Source: Sesamum alatum (lineage: Eukaryota; Streptophyta; Magnoliopsida; Lamiales; Pedaliaceae). Taken from it: a stretch of 64,000 bases of DNA. Shown here one piece after another: positions 48,070-58,834 of this stretch; within the stretch, counting starts at the first letter, position 1, and every line of letters begins with the position of its first letter. The stretch covers positions 2,495,001 through 2,559,000 of the forward strand of contig JACGWO010000006.1 in the NCBI GenBank assembly GCA_034509735.1. The letters are read 5' to 3'. Below the pieces are notes generated by a model. The model saw only the letters and a program-made list of their open reading frames with translations. It ran no database searches and had not been told where the DNA came from. The translations under genes and the position numbers were made by a program.

Positions 48070-48640
48070 GAAACGAAGAGCGCGGGAGATTTAGCAGAGG
48101 AACGAGTCTTCAGCGTAGTTGATTGGTTTTGCAGATTTTTGGACCGTTAAATTGTTTTATTATTGCAGTTTTCTCTTTAACCATAAACTCAGTTCGGGCA
48201 CATGGCGATGGATTGGGTTTACGACGTCGTTAGCTCCATAATTTTCTAAAATTATTTAAAATAAAATGTTTTTTAATTAGTTTATTATTAATAAATAAAA
48301 TACGTAAAATATATGTAAATGATGACTTAATATTTTATACTGGATTTAAAAAAATATTGATGAAAGAAAATAAAGATATAATATTGGAGAGAGAAAACAA
48401 TCATAAGAAAATTGAAAAAAAGAAAGGGAAAAAATGCATTTTTCATTCTTTAGTCGCGGTGGGGTGTCATTTTTGGTACATTTCAATTTTAATTTTGTAA
48501 TTGAGGACAATAATTTAAAGAAGTAACATATTTGTCCAATTTTTGCTAAAAAAAACAAAAATATGTGCCTTTTTCTTATTAAAATTGGTATTTTTTTTAA
48601 ATAAATTGAACCAAATATGTTATCTTTTTAAATAATACCA
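48070..48640. other. Upstream flank of GDI, AT-rich, no gene
   Basis: This holds the probable promoter and leader of the minus-strand GDI gene (a GA-rich leader near 47960-48060) and then AT-rich sequence with poly-A/T runs. No TATA box or feature could be placed with confidence. Confidence 0.35.
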
Positions 48641-48650
48641 CTCTAAAGTT

Positions 48651-49060
48651 AGAGAAAATTGTATTTTACGTCCCATAACTTACACCGTTTACGATTTTAG
48701 TCCCATTAATTTTTGACGTAGCAATTTTAGTCCCATAAGTCCACAAACGTTGCAATTTTAGTCCCATTGACGAAATCTGTTAAAATTTTAATCGAATGAG
48801 CATGTGCTCCGTTAAGTTAATCTGCAACTCAAGCATTTAGAATTCCAATGGGATTAAAATTGCAACGTTTCATTAGATGGGACTTATGGACTAAACGGAG
48901 CACGTGCATGGCACGTGCTCCTTCCGTTAAAATTTTAATGGATTTCATCAATGAGACTAAAGTCGCAATGTTTATATGGAACTAAAATTTCTAGTAAAAA
49001 ATTAATAGGACCAAAATCGCAAACGGTGTAAGTTAAGGGACGTAAAATGCAATTTTTCCC
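48651..49060. mobile_element. MITE with about 180-base inverted repeats (Mutator-like size)
   Basis: The left arm, AATTGTATTTTACGTCCC, then ACTTACACCGTTTACGATTT and TAGTCCCATTAATTTT, pairs with the reverse of the right arm TTAATAGGACCAAAATCGCA, ACGGTGTAAGTTAAGGGACG. Both arms contain CACGTGCTCC-like and GTTAAAATTTTAAT words near the centre. Flanks TAAAGTTAG and TAAAATTAT agree at 7 of 9 positions, suggesting an eroded 9-base duplication. Confidence 0.7.
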
Positions 49061-49121
49061 TAAAATTATATGACGAAGAATACATTTTTTTTTCAAGAAG
49101 AAACTACTAAAAGATCAGAAA

Positions 49122-49375
49122 AAATGCAAGGTGATATTGCAAATATGTAAATTACCCCTTTACGAAAAATAAAATAGCAATTTACCTTCCGTTGTGTTTT
49201 TAATTAAAATGAATGAATTTACCTTCCCGTGTTTTTTTTTTAAAAAATAGAGCAATTTACATCCCTAAACAGGGAGGTAAATTGCTCCATCCTAAATAAC
49301 AGTGGGAGGTAAATTTGCTATTTATTTTTCATAAAGGGATATTTTCTCATTTGCAATATCATATGAAGGTAAATT
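49122..49375. mobile_element. Small MITE with near-complete inverted repeats
   Basis: Words GATATTGCAAATATG, AATTACCCCTTTA and AAAATAGCAATTTACC on the left pair with GGTAAATTTGCTATTTATTT, AAAGGGATATT and ATTTGCAATATC on the right, with the centre at AAACAGGGAGG. The GGTAAATTGCTC theme is shared with the element in DRP3 intron 15, so the two may be related. Confidence 0.6.
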
Positions 49376-49792
49376 ACATTAAACCCACAAAAATCAGGGT
49401 AGTTACGCAAGACATAACTTCAAATTCACCCATCCCCATTACAATATGATAATAATGTATAATATGGTATAGATAAGAATACTTCTTAAGACTTATAATT
49501 ATTTTAACTAAACCTAATATGTTTAGTTTTCGTTTTTAAAACGCTTCACTTTATTTTATTGACAGATAGAGACAGAAAGATAGAGATATATGCAAGTGTG
49601 TGTGTTTTCAAGTGTTTCAATTTCTTTATTGACAGAAAGATTTGATATTTTTTACATAATTATAAAAATATTACTGGCAACAAAAAAAATATGAATAGTT
49701 TGTGTAATGACGCATTTTTGGGAGTGTATGTGCCCTTGCTAGTATAGTTTTTAGCTGATTGTGAACGTGCGCACAGACATATATATAACCCC

Positions 49793-49828
<36 letters not shown>
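49793..49828. repeat. (AT)n microsatellite
   Basis: An uninterrupted alternating AT run of about 36 bases immediately precedes a Mutator-like MITE copy. Confidence 0.9.
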
Positions 49829-49831
<3 letters not shown>

Positions 49832-49837
49832 TTTTTA

Positions 49838-50240
49838 GGATAAATTACAATCACTTTTATTGAGGTCTGACATAATTATAAATATATCATTGTTGTTTGA
49901 GAAATTACAAATATTCCCTGACTTTAATGTCCGTCTAATAACGAGCCAATTCCGTTAGGTTTCCATCCAATTTTTTGCATTGAACTACCCAAAATGCTTT
50001 TTTAGATTATATGTTATAATTTTATATATTTTTTAAAATTTTCAAAAAGAAATTTATTACTAATATTCTCTATGGATTATTTATTTTACTCACTCTCAGA
50101 TTATTTTATATTTTTTCAAATATTCTTTTGTAAGAATAAAAAGTTAGCAAAAGTAAAGTAATAATTTTCACATTTGCGTCCAAGGGCTACACAATTCTTT
50201 TCAATTTGATAGAATATTTGTAATTTTTCAAACAACGAAC
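49838..50240. mobile_element. Mutator-like MITE, further copy of the GGATAAATTACA family, right end degraded
   Basis: The left end GGATAAATTACAATCACTTT is followed by GACATAATTATAAATAT, TTGTTTGAGAAATTACAAAT and CCGTCTAATAACGAGCCAAT, in the same order as the copy at 30274. On the right, AGAATATTTGTAATTTTTCA and AACAACGAA are present but the terminal GTAATTTATCC is lost. Confidence 0.7.
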
Positions 50241-50584
50241 AAACGTCAGTGCACCAATGATACTCATAATCACTTCAACAATACTAAAAACATTCTGAAA
50301 AATTAAATCACACGCACATTATTATAGCAATATCAGTAAGCTTTATTATTGTTCTCTTTTACACATGAGAAAAATCTAATCTCTCAGATTCAAATACTTG
50401 TCATGTAATAATTACAATGGATCCATGAGGCATAATTAACTCTAATTAGGTAATATTAATTCTGGCAGATCCATACACTGATCAATTTCAACATACATGC
50501 ATTCATGCATGCATGCAGTAGAAATTTTAGTACAATTAAGTACGTAAATGCAAGAAAATAAGAGACTGCTGTCTCCTCTCCTGA

Positions 50585-53500
50585 TCAGTTAGAGTTTGGA
50601 CAAGGCAGGCTGCAAAAATAGGCATAGTTTTATTTAATTATCAGATATTGTAATATTAATTTCACTCAATATTTATAAAACAATTAGACTAGCTAGTAAT
50701 TCTGTATATGGACTCCTTTATTTACTTTTATATATGTTTTACTATTTATTGCACTCATCATGTAATAAATTAACATCGTTTTAAATGTAAGAAGCGACGT
50801 GTATATATATATATATACCCCAGCTTGAGAGAAATGTCAGAGTCGTTTTTGTCCGCAGCAGCTGGACAATAGACTATTAATCCTTGCCGGAGAACATCCC
50901 CTCCGCCTCCCGATTTCTGCAAACACAATTTATATATATTAATTTACAACGGTATATGTTCGAGTAATTAAGAGCAAGTACGTCTACGTAAAAAGTTAAT
51001 TACAAAACATATATCATTAATTAATATATTAATTATTATTGATTATATATATAGCATTCTTTATTTATAGTTTTCTAAATAAATATATATATATTACATG
51101 CATGTTCAAATGGAATATTGGATGATACATAAATGTTATAAAAACTTAGACAAGATGAATATTAATTAATTATAAAGCTGACTCCCAGCTGAGATCATTT
51201 GTAATTAATTACCCCTAATTATGTACACTTAATAGAAATCAAATAAATAAATAAATAAATGATCACCTCTGCTGCTAGCTGTTTTAACTGTGTATTTTCT
51301 TTCACTAGTTCCAACTCCTGCATCATTAATTAATTATATCATTAATATATACATATAGTTATAAGCTAGCAGGGACGATCGACTGCAGGGAACGCGATGA
51401 AATATTAATAAATATTAAGTTGAAAAAAGAAAATAAAATAAAATAAACTTGCCCTTGTCTTGAGCATGCTGATCTGGTTCAGAAACTTGTCATCCTGTGA
51501 CCAATTCAAAGATTCAGATTTCAGACAGCAAAAACCAACAACATTCTGACAAAATTAATTGAAAGGGACAATTACATATATAAACCTTAGTTTTGGCAAC
51601 ACGGTTTAATCCTGTCTCCACCAATTTCTCTAGTTTAATCAAATCATCCATGCCAAGCCCTTGCAGATCTTCTCCCTTCAGCTGTCTGTGCTCAATTTCG
51701 TTTGCGTGCATTTTGACGACAAGTAATTAACTAACAGATCATACAGATCGAATTTTCTGTTGCAAAGTCTATTCCATCTGTCTATTCCGTTCAATATACA
51801 TACGTAATGTGTATAAAATCTTTCCCAGAAGTAAAATACATGATGTCATCATTATACGCGTGGCATGTGTATATATGAGTAAAGTAGAAGATAGAATAGG
51901 GTTTGCAACAAAACCTCCAATCTGCAGATTCGGTAGCGTGTGGTATTGGTTTACCTTAACTCAGTGGCTTTGTCCGCGAGCTGCTTGCTGAGCATAGCAT
52001 GGCTATCACTACCTCCCGCCTAAAATATATGTTGTCATACACACCAACAAGAAAAAAAAAGGGTATATGTATAAGTTAGGACATTCTTAATTGTCGGTCT
52101 TTCTCGAAAATTTTTGACCGGATCGGGTTCGGTCGAATCAAACCAATCATAAATCAAGTAATGATACACTTGTTATATATGTGATTGGTCACTATTCCTG
52201 AACTGTACATCAATCACATGGCAAGTGTATTACACTTGCCATATAATTGGTCCAAGTTCGATCGAACCAAATTTAAGCTAGAATTTTCCTATTTGAAGCT
52301 GCTTTGCTGGTTAGAAATATTGAAGCTTGACCTGAAAATGGAGGGAACGATGTTGCCCTAATTTGAACTCCTCTGATTGCTGATGATGCCTCTGAATGAG
52401 TTGCATCATGCTTCACACACCATGAGACATAATTATTACATATATAATTATGGATGTCCATTTCAAGAATGTCTTGAAAGCTAGAAACATATCACAACTA
52501 TATATCATATATGATTACACCAAGTGATCAATCAGATTTTTCAGACAAGATATACTAATTATATTTGAAACAGTTATATGTTCCTAATTAACTTCGAAAC
52601 TGGAAAAAATTATAATTTTAATCCGATAATTATGAAAAAATTGCAACTTTAATCCTGTTGTCCTGTAAATTTTAAAATTTCGCACATTGAAAAAAAAAAA
52701 AAGGGACAAAATTTGCTAAAACAGCCGGAAAGTGCACCCAACTTAAGCTGGTCCGTGCACTTTTCCGGCCATTATATTAAAGTTCGGCCATTTTTGTCCG
52801 CCACATGTGAAATTTTTGAAATTATAAGATAAAGTCGTAAAAATAAATTCGTACAGGACGAATTAAATTGCAACCTCCCATATATACTTATAGGACTAAG
52901 ATATAATTTGCCCTTTGGAGTTGTTGCAAATTAACAATTTTCTGTGATGTCTCTATCTTACGTATGATAGTGACTCAAAATTCTTAGCGATCAACTACTC
53001 GATATAACGTTATTCAGAATATTGCACTTCAGAAACCTACGTGCCTTTAGAAACTGGACAATCATACAACGAGTTAATTATATTTTTTGTCCCAACTTTA
53101 GGACATTTCGTAGAAATAATCCCATACCTTTTGAAATATTATTCTTTTTTATCTCATATCTTAATTGTTTGTTGCATATTTGGCTTCATCATTAAAATTT
53201 GAACGAAATTACACGTGATCGTCAAGTGATCGACTGGTTGAAACAGGAGAAGGTTTTGGAGGGAAAACCATCACATGCTAAGGAGTTTTTTAAGGGAAAA
53301 AAAATTTAACAAAGCTAAAATGCAAAAGAAGAAAATCCCTAGTTTTCATGTCTAAACGAAGACAGTATATGCTGTTGGGGTTTGGATTCTAGAAAAATTG
53401 GAAGTTTTGTTCATTTCAATTTTACCTTTCTTATTTATTTAGTTTTTGGATTTTTTAAAACTCACATGCATTTCACATAATATTTTTCTCTCCAAGACCT

Positions 53501-56500
53501 CCTCAGCCAATTCTCCCCTCAAAAATTCGGTCACTTAACAACCACGTGCTTTAGGTATGTATTTTGGTACAATTTAGGAATCAAATTATACCCTCATAAT
53601 TAATTTAAATATATCCATCAGATGTAGCCCCCAATCTTGAATAAATGATTGGTACTGGGAGGAGGCCAATGAGGCCTAGCTCAATTGGTAAATCTGAGGC
53701 CCCATAACCTTAGAGGTCATGGCTTCGAACCCCACTAATGTGTGGGATGTTGTTCTATTGCATAGTATCTGTTGTCTTTCTACTATAATAGTAGGTGTTG
53801 TTTAGATTTAATTAATGTGATATTATTAATTAGTATATGATTATTGTAATTATCTTTGTTAGATATTGATATTCGACAGGACGAATTGTAATCGATTTAT
53901 TTCAATTAATAATAATTTATTGCTTTACTTCAAAAAAAATATTAGTACTAGGAGGAGGGAGTCATCCGAGAGAAAGGTGATTTAGAAAGCGTAGGAGTTT
54001 TTAATGCATGGTAGGCTAGTAGGTGGGTGGGTTTTGACTTTTGCTTGCACCTACCTCACACATTATTTCTCTAAGGCGCAAGAGATGGCTTCACAAGGTG
54101 AGGAAGACTCCTCTTTTTTCCTGGTTGCTAGTTTGTATCTCTTATATTTGTTCATTTTTCCTTCCCATCACAAGCTAAAATGTGGGGTTGTGAATTTTGT
54201 GAAAATGGTGCGAATGGTGGAGAGAATGGACTCGACAGGGTCGTCCACCCTCGACAAATAGGATGTCGAGATGAGCTTCCTCATCCCAGCAACTTGAAAG
54301 GCCAGATTGAGGATATCCCTCAGCTTGGTAGGGGGTACCAAGTTGAGGTGAGCTAGGCTTGTGCAAGGTGAGCCCCCGACCGATCGGTTGGGGCACCAGG
54401 TTGAGGCAGTGCCTTGACCTGGAGCAAGGAAACCTCATGCGAGGGCCTCCGGGCGCCAGGTAGAGGCACTGCCTCGACCTGGTATGGGGCGAGTGCGCCA
54501 GGACGAGGTGATGCCTTGGCCTCACGCGAGCTGTTCCTATCGGGCCGAGATAATTCCTTGGCTTGGCCTGTGTCCAGTGCACGAGGTGTCAGCTCTTCAA
54601 CTATGCGAGGTGAAGATTCTTTGCAATTTTTGGCGAGTTATTCATATGAGCATATTGAGGTGATTATGGGTTTGCCAGAATGTCCTACTTTTATTTGAGG
54701 TAATGAGTTCGATGAGTTGGCGGACTTTGATTCGGGTTAGGGGAGTGTTCTCAATTGGGTGACGAGCAAGTGGAGGGGGTGGTCGAGTCTGGGAGTGAGG
54801 AGGCCGAGAGTGAGGGCGAGGAGGTAAAGTTTCCGAGGTTTTGAGGAGACTTAGTGTAGTCATGGGGAGAGGGACGGGGAGTTTCCCTGTGCCGCGTGGT
54901 AGATGTGGAAACATGTGATAATGTGCTTACTCGTGAAGAACTCATCCTTATTCGGAGTAAGATTAAGTTGCTCTTTGCTTATAAGTTATTTCTTCTTTCG
55001 CGGGGCAACGAATTAGAGAATCTCCTAAGGAGTACTTCTCCATTTATGCCGCTTATTTCAGTAGTGGGTTTTCTATTCCTCCTCACCCCATATTAGTAAA
55101 GGTTGTTCGGAGTTAAGGCCTTTTGTGTCTATCAACTTACATTGGACTCTTTCATGAATTTTGAGGGGTTTTGATGTCATCTTCGAGAGATGGGGCTCCA
55201 TATCACACTAGAGGGTTTTCATGTGATGTGGAATGTGCGCTGAGTGGCCAAGTTGTCCTCCTCCAGCGATGACAGGATGTATTTTTATTTCTATCCTCAT
55301 TTTTAGGATGTAATCTTTAGAGGGGCTAACCTCTTTTCAAGGCCTGTAGAAAGAGAAGTTTTCTATGTTAGGATGATGGTTGGGATTTAGCTTCGGAGTG
55401 GAGCAATTCACCTATTTTGATTCCCGACCATGGCACGGTTTGAGTGGGAGAAACCCATCGGGAAGAAATTTGTTGCCTCCGAGGTGGGGGTTGATTTATT
55501 TCAAAGACAAAAGAGGAGACAATTTTTGAGTTTTAGGCCTCTGAGGAGTTCGTCACCACTAGCTTACAGAACCACTCCTACTTACGGCAGTGCGATTCGT
55601 AAGTGTCACTGGGTTACTCGTGAGAGAGGTTGATTTTCTGATGAAGGCATTTGTCTTCTCGACCCCCTGGTGGATGAAGAAAAGGAGGCATCTCCTACTT
55701 GTGGTGTTGGAGCGTTTTTTTTTTTTTAATCTATATTTTCCTTATTATAGGAACTATGTGTGTTTTATCCGACTTCACATAGTCGATTCTGACATGTACT
55801 TGGCATATTTGATATTGTGGATAGTTTTCCCCGATTTAGTGGCATTCGACATGTAATTTGCATTATTTAGCATTTATTGAACATAGTTGTCGCACTTGTT
55901 CAATCATTAAATCGTGTTCATCGACTTATCTCTGACCGACAATTAATGCCTCGAGGGATATTCTTGCTCACGTCTCAGAATTGATTTTCTTCCAACTTCA
56001 TTAAATCTATGATGACAAATCTCGTATATCAAAATTTACTAAAATTTATTATAAATTAGATAAATAAATAAAGCTCGCAAACGAAATAAACAAAACACAA
56101 TACCACACAAGCTACAAGTGTACATTGTTACTCTCCATAATAAGCATTTTCCGATAATAGTCCCTGAAATTTTCATTTTCATGAGGCCCTCTACGCAGTT
56201 GATGCATGCTTCAATGAGAGTACACTTAGAATTCAGAAGGACAGTACACCAAAAGGACAATATTGAACAGAAAAACTATACCATAAAATCACAGACAAAC
56301 AGTTGTAGGAGATTTTATCCATTTCATACGCAAGAACATGATGAACAAATCTAGTCCATTAACACACAGATGGGACATATTGCTCTCTCTCTCCTCTCTC
56401 CTCTCTCCTCCATGTTTGTATTTAAAAACAAGAAAACCCATACTCCCAGCAACATTCTTATCTTGGTGTTTGTATCGTTAATTTTCATGTTAATTTGTTG

Positions 56501-56996
56501 AATCTAAGTTACTTTCTTGAGTGAAGATCTACGTACAGAAACTTCCGAGGACTACGTTTCTGAACTCTTATATATATATATATATATATATATACTTTGA
56601 TTTTCATCTATTGTCTTAATCCACCAAGAATACACACACACACACGGAAACAAACATACATACACATATCTCAATTAGGTCTAAAGATATAATTAACCCT
56701 CATCACAGCAGAAAAAGAAAACGATGTCGGGGAGAGGGTTTCCGCGCGTACGTTCTTTGTGCGTGTGTGTGTGAGAGAAAGAGAGGTTAGAGAGAGAGAG
56801 AGAGAGGGAAATACCTTGAGGAAGAATAGTGAAAGAGCTTGGCGGTGGCCGAGAAAACGATGAGGGCAATCTCAGCATCGCAGAGGGTAGAGAGTTCTTG
56901 AGCTTTCTTGAAAAGCCCTCTTCTCCTCTTGGAGAAGGTCACTTGCCTCGCACTCAAGTCTGATATCTTCTTTATCTCAATCTTCTGCCTCACCAT
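50585..56996 (-). CDS. MIKC-type MADS-box transcription factor, SVP/AGL24/JOINTLESS clade, complete, 8 coding exons
   Basis: Nuclear DNA-binding factor of the clade that controls flowering time, dormancy and pedicel or meristem fate. Exons (minus): 56996-56815, 52410-52332, 52019-51955, 51685-51586, 51494-51453, 51317-51267, 50916-50819, 50609-50585; 642 bases, 213 aa. Exon 1 is the MADS domain ([20 protein letters not shown], then [20 protein letters not shown]). Exons 2-6 form the I region and keratin-like K domain ([20 protein letters not shown]). The C-terminus ends [15 protein letters not shown], which contains an LxLxL motif of the kind seen in this clade. Exon 5 is exactly 42 bases, as in SVP, and its intron begins GC, not GT (AGG|GCAAGT). 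A further intron lies in the 5' leader (57301-57006). Intron 1 is 4.4 kb and holds several transposons. Repressor (SVP-like) and activator (AGL24-like) roles cannot be told apart from sequence alone. Confidence 0.93.
52130..52275. mobile_element. Small inverted-repeat element in MADS intron 1
   Basis: TTCGGTCGAATCAAACCAAT and AATGATACACTTG on the left pair imperfectly with CAAGTGTATTACACTTGCC and ATTGGTCCAAGTTCGATCGAA on the right. It is about 150 bases and has no coding capacity. It lies about 60 bases upstream of exon 3 on the genomic map, within intron 2 of the gene. Confidence 0.45.
52601..52916. mobile_element. MITE in MADS intron 1
   Basis: The left arm AAAAAATTATAATTTTAATC, ATTGCAACTTTAATCCTG and TGTCCTGTA pairs with the right arm TACAGGACGAATTAAATTGC and GGACTAAGATATAATTTGCC. 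The centre carries a second palindrome (GCCGGAAAGTGCAC / GTGCACTTTTCCGGC). No coding capacity was seen. Confidence 0.65.
53666..53940 (+). mobile_element. tRNA-derived SINE with 18-bp target duplication, in MADS intron 1
   Basis: The 5' part has an A box (TAGCTCAATTGGTA, 53677-53690) and, about 35 bases on, a B box (GGCTTCGAACC, 53721-53731): an internal RNA polymerase III promoter from a tRNA. The 3' end is an A-rich tail (CAAAAAAAAT). The 275-base unit is flanked by ATTGGTACTGGGAGGAGG (53648-53665) and ATTAGTACTAGGAGGAGG (53941-53958), matching 16 of 18. It lies antisense to the host gene. Confidence 0.85.
54280..54560. repeat. Degenerate GC-rich repeats in MADS intron 1
   Basis: Several imperfect copies of a unit like CACCAGGTTGAGGCAGTGCC followed by TTGACCTGG recur at about 54340, 54390, 54455 and 54500. 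Each is itself partly palindromic (CCAGGT...ACCTGG). The GC content is far above that of the rest of the intron. They probably belong to the decayed retroelement that follows. Confidence 0.5.
54895..55640 (+). pseudogene. Decayed retroelement gag-like coding sequence in MADS intron 1
   Basis: Broken plus-strand frames give [20 protein letters not shown] and, after a frame change, [20 protein letters not shown] then PHPILVKVV. This resembles the N-terminal region of plant transposon gag-like proteins, where a stretch of the kind LPLHPF...V(L/F) precedes a membrane-like helix. Later frames ([10 protein letters not shown] and neighbours) are unassigned. Stops and frameshifts occur every 100-200 bases, so it is not functional. 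Confidence 0.4.
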
Positions 56997-57005
56997 TTTT
57001 CACTA

Positions 57006-57301
57006 CTGCAACCAAAACCCCCAACACTCAAATTAATATTATATAGTACAATTATGAAAAAGCGTGAGAGAGAGAGAGAGAGAGAGAGAGTAGGTTTTGA
57101 GACATGGGCTTTTTCATAAACATATTGCAAGGTAAAGAGGAAAGCGTATCTTCAAGTACAACACAGAATCTGCACAACAAAACCCTTCTTCTCCATAAAC
57201 AATGAAAGAAATTAACAAGAAATGGACCGAAGACAGTACAGTTTGATGAGAATTAAGTTTTTTTAAGCGTAAAAATAGAAGGTTTTTCAGGGTTTCATTA
57301 C
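57006..57301 (-). other. Intron in the 5' leader of the MADS-box gene
   Basis: Minus-strand donor CTGCAG|GTAATG at 57302/57301 and acceptor TTGCAG|TAGTG at 57006/57005 leave only nine bases before the ATG. The intron contains a (GA)n tract (57066-57090). Leader introns are common in SVP-like genes. The untranslated first exon probably starts in the GA-rich stretch near 57340-57400. Confidence 0.6.
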
Positions 57302-57571
57302 CTGCAGAAGATAAGAGGAGTGAGAAACCAAGTACCTAGATAGCTAGAGAGAGATCAGAGAGAGAGAGATAGAGAGGAGCAGAAAGAAAGCATCCCCAAA
57401 GTGTCCAGTTAAAGCAAACAAGATATGATCTAAATAAAGAACCTTGTTGATGTCATATTCATTCATGTATTGTGTGTGTTTTATTTTTAAATTATAATTT
57501 AATTTAACTATATATTTTAATTTAAGAAACACGTATAAATTACATAATAAGATCGTACCAATTGTATATGA

Positions 57572-58484
57572 TGATACCCCCTAAATATCCACCTTACAAG
57601 TCCAAAAGCAAGGAGTGGACTCTCGAGCAAAATAGCAGCAGGCCAGGCTCATTTAGCATCGGAGTTCTAATCCCTTTCTGCAGGTTAGTCTCCCCATCAA
57701 TCTTGGATTTTCGTGAAGGTTCTTCAGCAGCACCACAAAAGTCGAAGGACCTTCACGAAAATCCCAAGATTGATGAGGAGACTAACCTGCAGATAGAGGT
57801 TAGCACTCTGATACTTAAGTCAGTAATGTTCTACTGAATGAAATAAATGAAAAAACTTGAAGAGATGAGAATAATGGTAAAATAGTATTGTGTAGTGATA
57901 AATATGCGTATAAGTGAGCTGAAAATAACCTTAAAGTGGAGAGAATTCGTGTGAGAGTGAAGTAGAGAAGTGAGAAAATATTAGTTGAAAAATGATTGCA
58001 TAATCAGTCATTTTATAGGGGCCCGTGTATCCAATTTTGGAGGAGATTTATTGAGAGCCATACTTCGTTGGAAAGCATGAAGAGTCAAATATCTTCTCCA
58101 ACAAACCGCGAGAGTATCGGATTAGAATTGAAGGAGATATGATCTTTTGACTCATCCTTGCCAGATCTGCCACCTTTTTCTGAGAAGTGGTTACCTACTT
58201 ATAAAAATCCAGATTCTGGCCAGCCCTTTAGGAATTTGGATGAGATCTTTTAATATGACGCAGACTCACGTGTCTTACACATGTATGTTGTGCAATCTCT
58301 ATTGTACGATGACTAGGCTTGTTGCACAAGGCTTTTCCGTGGGTCTGCCAGGTTAGTGACCATAAAAGGGGCTGTGTGAATGTCTTACTGCTTTGGGCTG
58401 AATGATCCTGGCCTGTTGGGCTATTATGCTTGAGAGTCCACTCTTTACTCTTGGGCTTGTAAGGTGGATATTTAGGGGGCATCA
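57572..58484. mobile_element. Inverted-repeat element with TG...CA ends and a strong internal hairpin
   Basis: The left end TGATACCCCCTAAATATCCA and the reversed right end TGATGCCCCCTAAATATCCA continue to match for about 60 bases (CACCTTACAAG, CAAGGAGTGGACTCTC / CAAAGAGTGGACTCTC, AATAGC). The TG...CA termini recall LTRs, but the ends are inverted, not direct. No target duplication was found. A separate hairpin lies at 57678-57792. Confidence 0.6.
57678..57792. repeat. Near-perfect 45-base hairpin
   Basis: The left arm, starting CTGCAGGTTAGTCTCCCCAT, and the reverse of the right arm, starting CTGCAGGTTAGTCTCCTCAT, agree over about 45 bases with one or two mismatches and one bulge, around a loop of about 25 bases (TCAGCAGCACCACAAAA). 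Confidence 0.85.
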
Positions 58485-58508
58485 AATATATTTTGAAAAG
58501 TAAAATAT

Positions 58509-58834
58509 TATTTATTATATGCACGCAGGGACGGCGTGCCGCATCGACTAGTATTGATATAAAAAAAGGTCATCCACATTCACAAACGGTGGTTAATTAC
58601 ACCACTGCACCAAGTTTTGCTGAAGCAAAAAAAATGCCTTTAATCAATAAGATAGCCAATTTATTCAACTTTCAAATTTTACGTTAACTGATAAATTGGT
58701 TATCTTTTCTTTCTTTTTTTTTAATGTAATGTCTTAATTTATATATTTTACTCTTATTTATAATAACTTTAGAGTACAAAAAGAATCTTTATTGTATGCA
58801 CGCAGGAACGATGTGCTACAATGGCCAGTAATTA
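58509..58834. repeat. Pair of imperfect 43-base direct repeats
   Basis: TTATTATATGCACGCAGGGA at 58508 and TTTATTGTATGCACGCAGGA at 58790 begin two related segments, each about 43 bases and ending (GACTAGTA / GGCCAGTA), about 282 bases apart. The sequence between is AT-rich without a gene. They could be remnants of one element duplicated. Confidence 0.5.

Noticed and set aside
53676..53745. tRNA-like sequence with A and B boxes
   Set aside because: The acceptor and anticodon arms do not pair, and the sequence is bracketed by a target duplication with an A-rich tail, so it is the head of a SINE, not a tRNA gene.
57572..58484. Solo LTR interpretation of the TG...CA element
   Set aside because: The two ends are inverted with respect to each other over about 60 bases and no 5-base target duplication is present.
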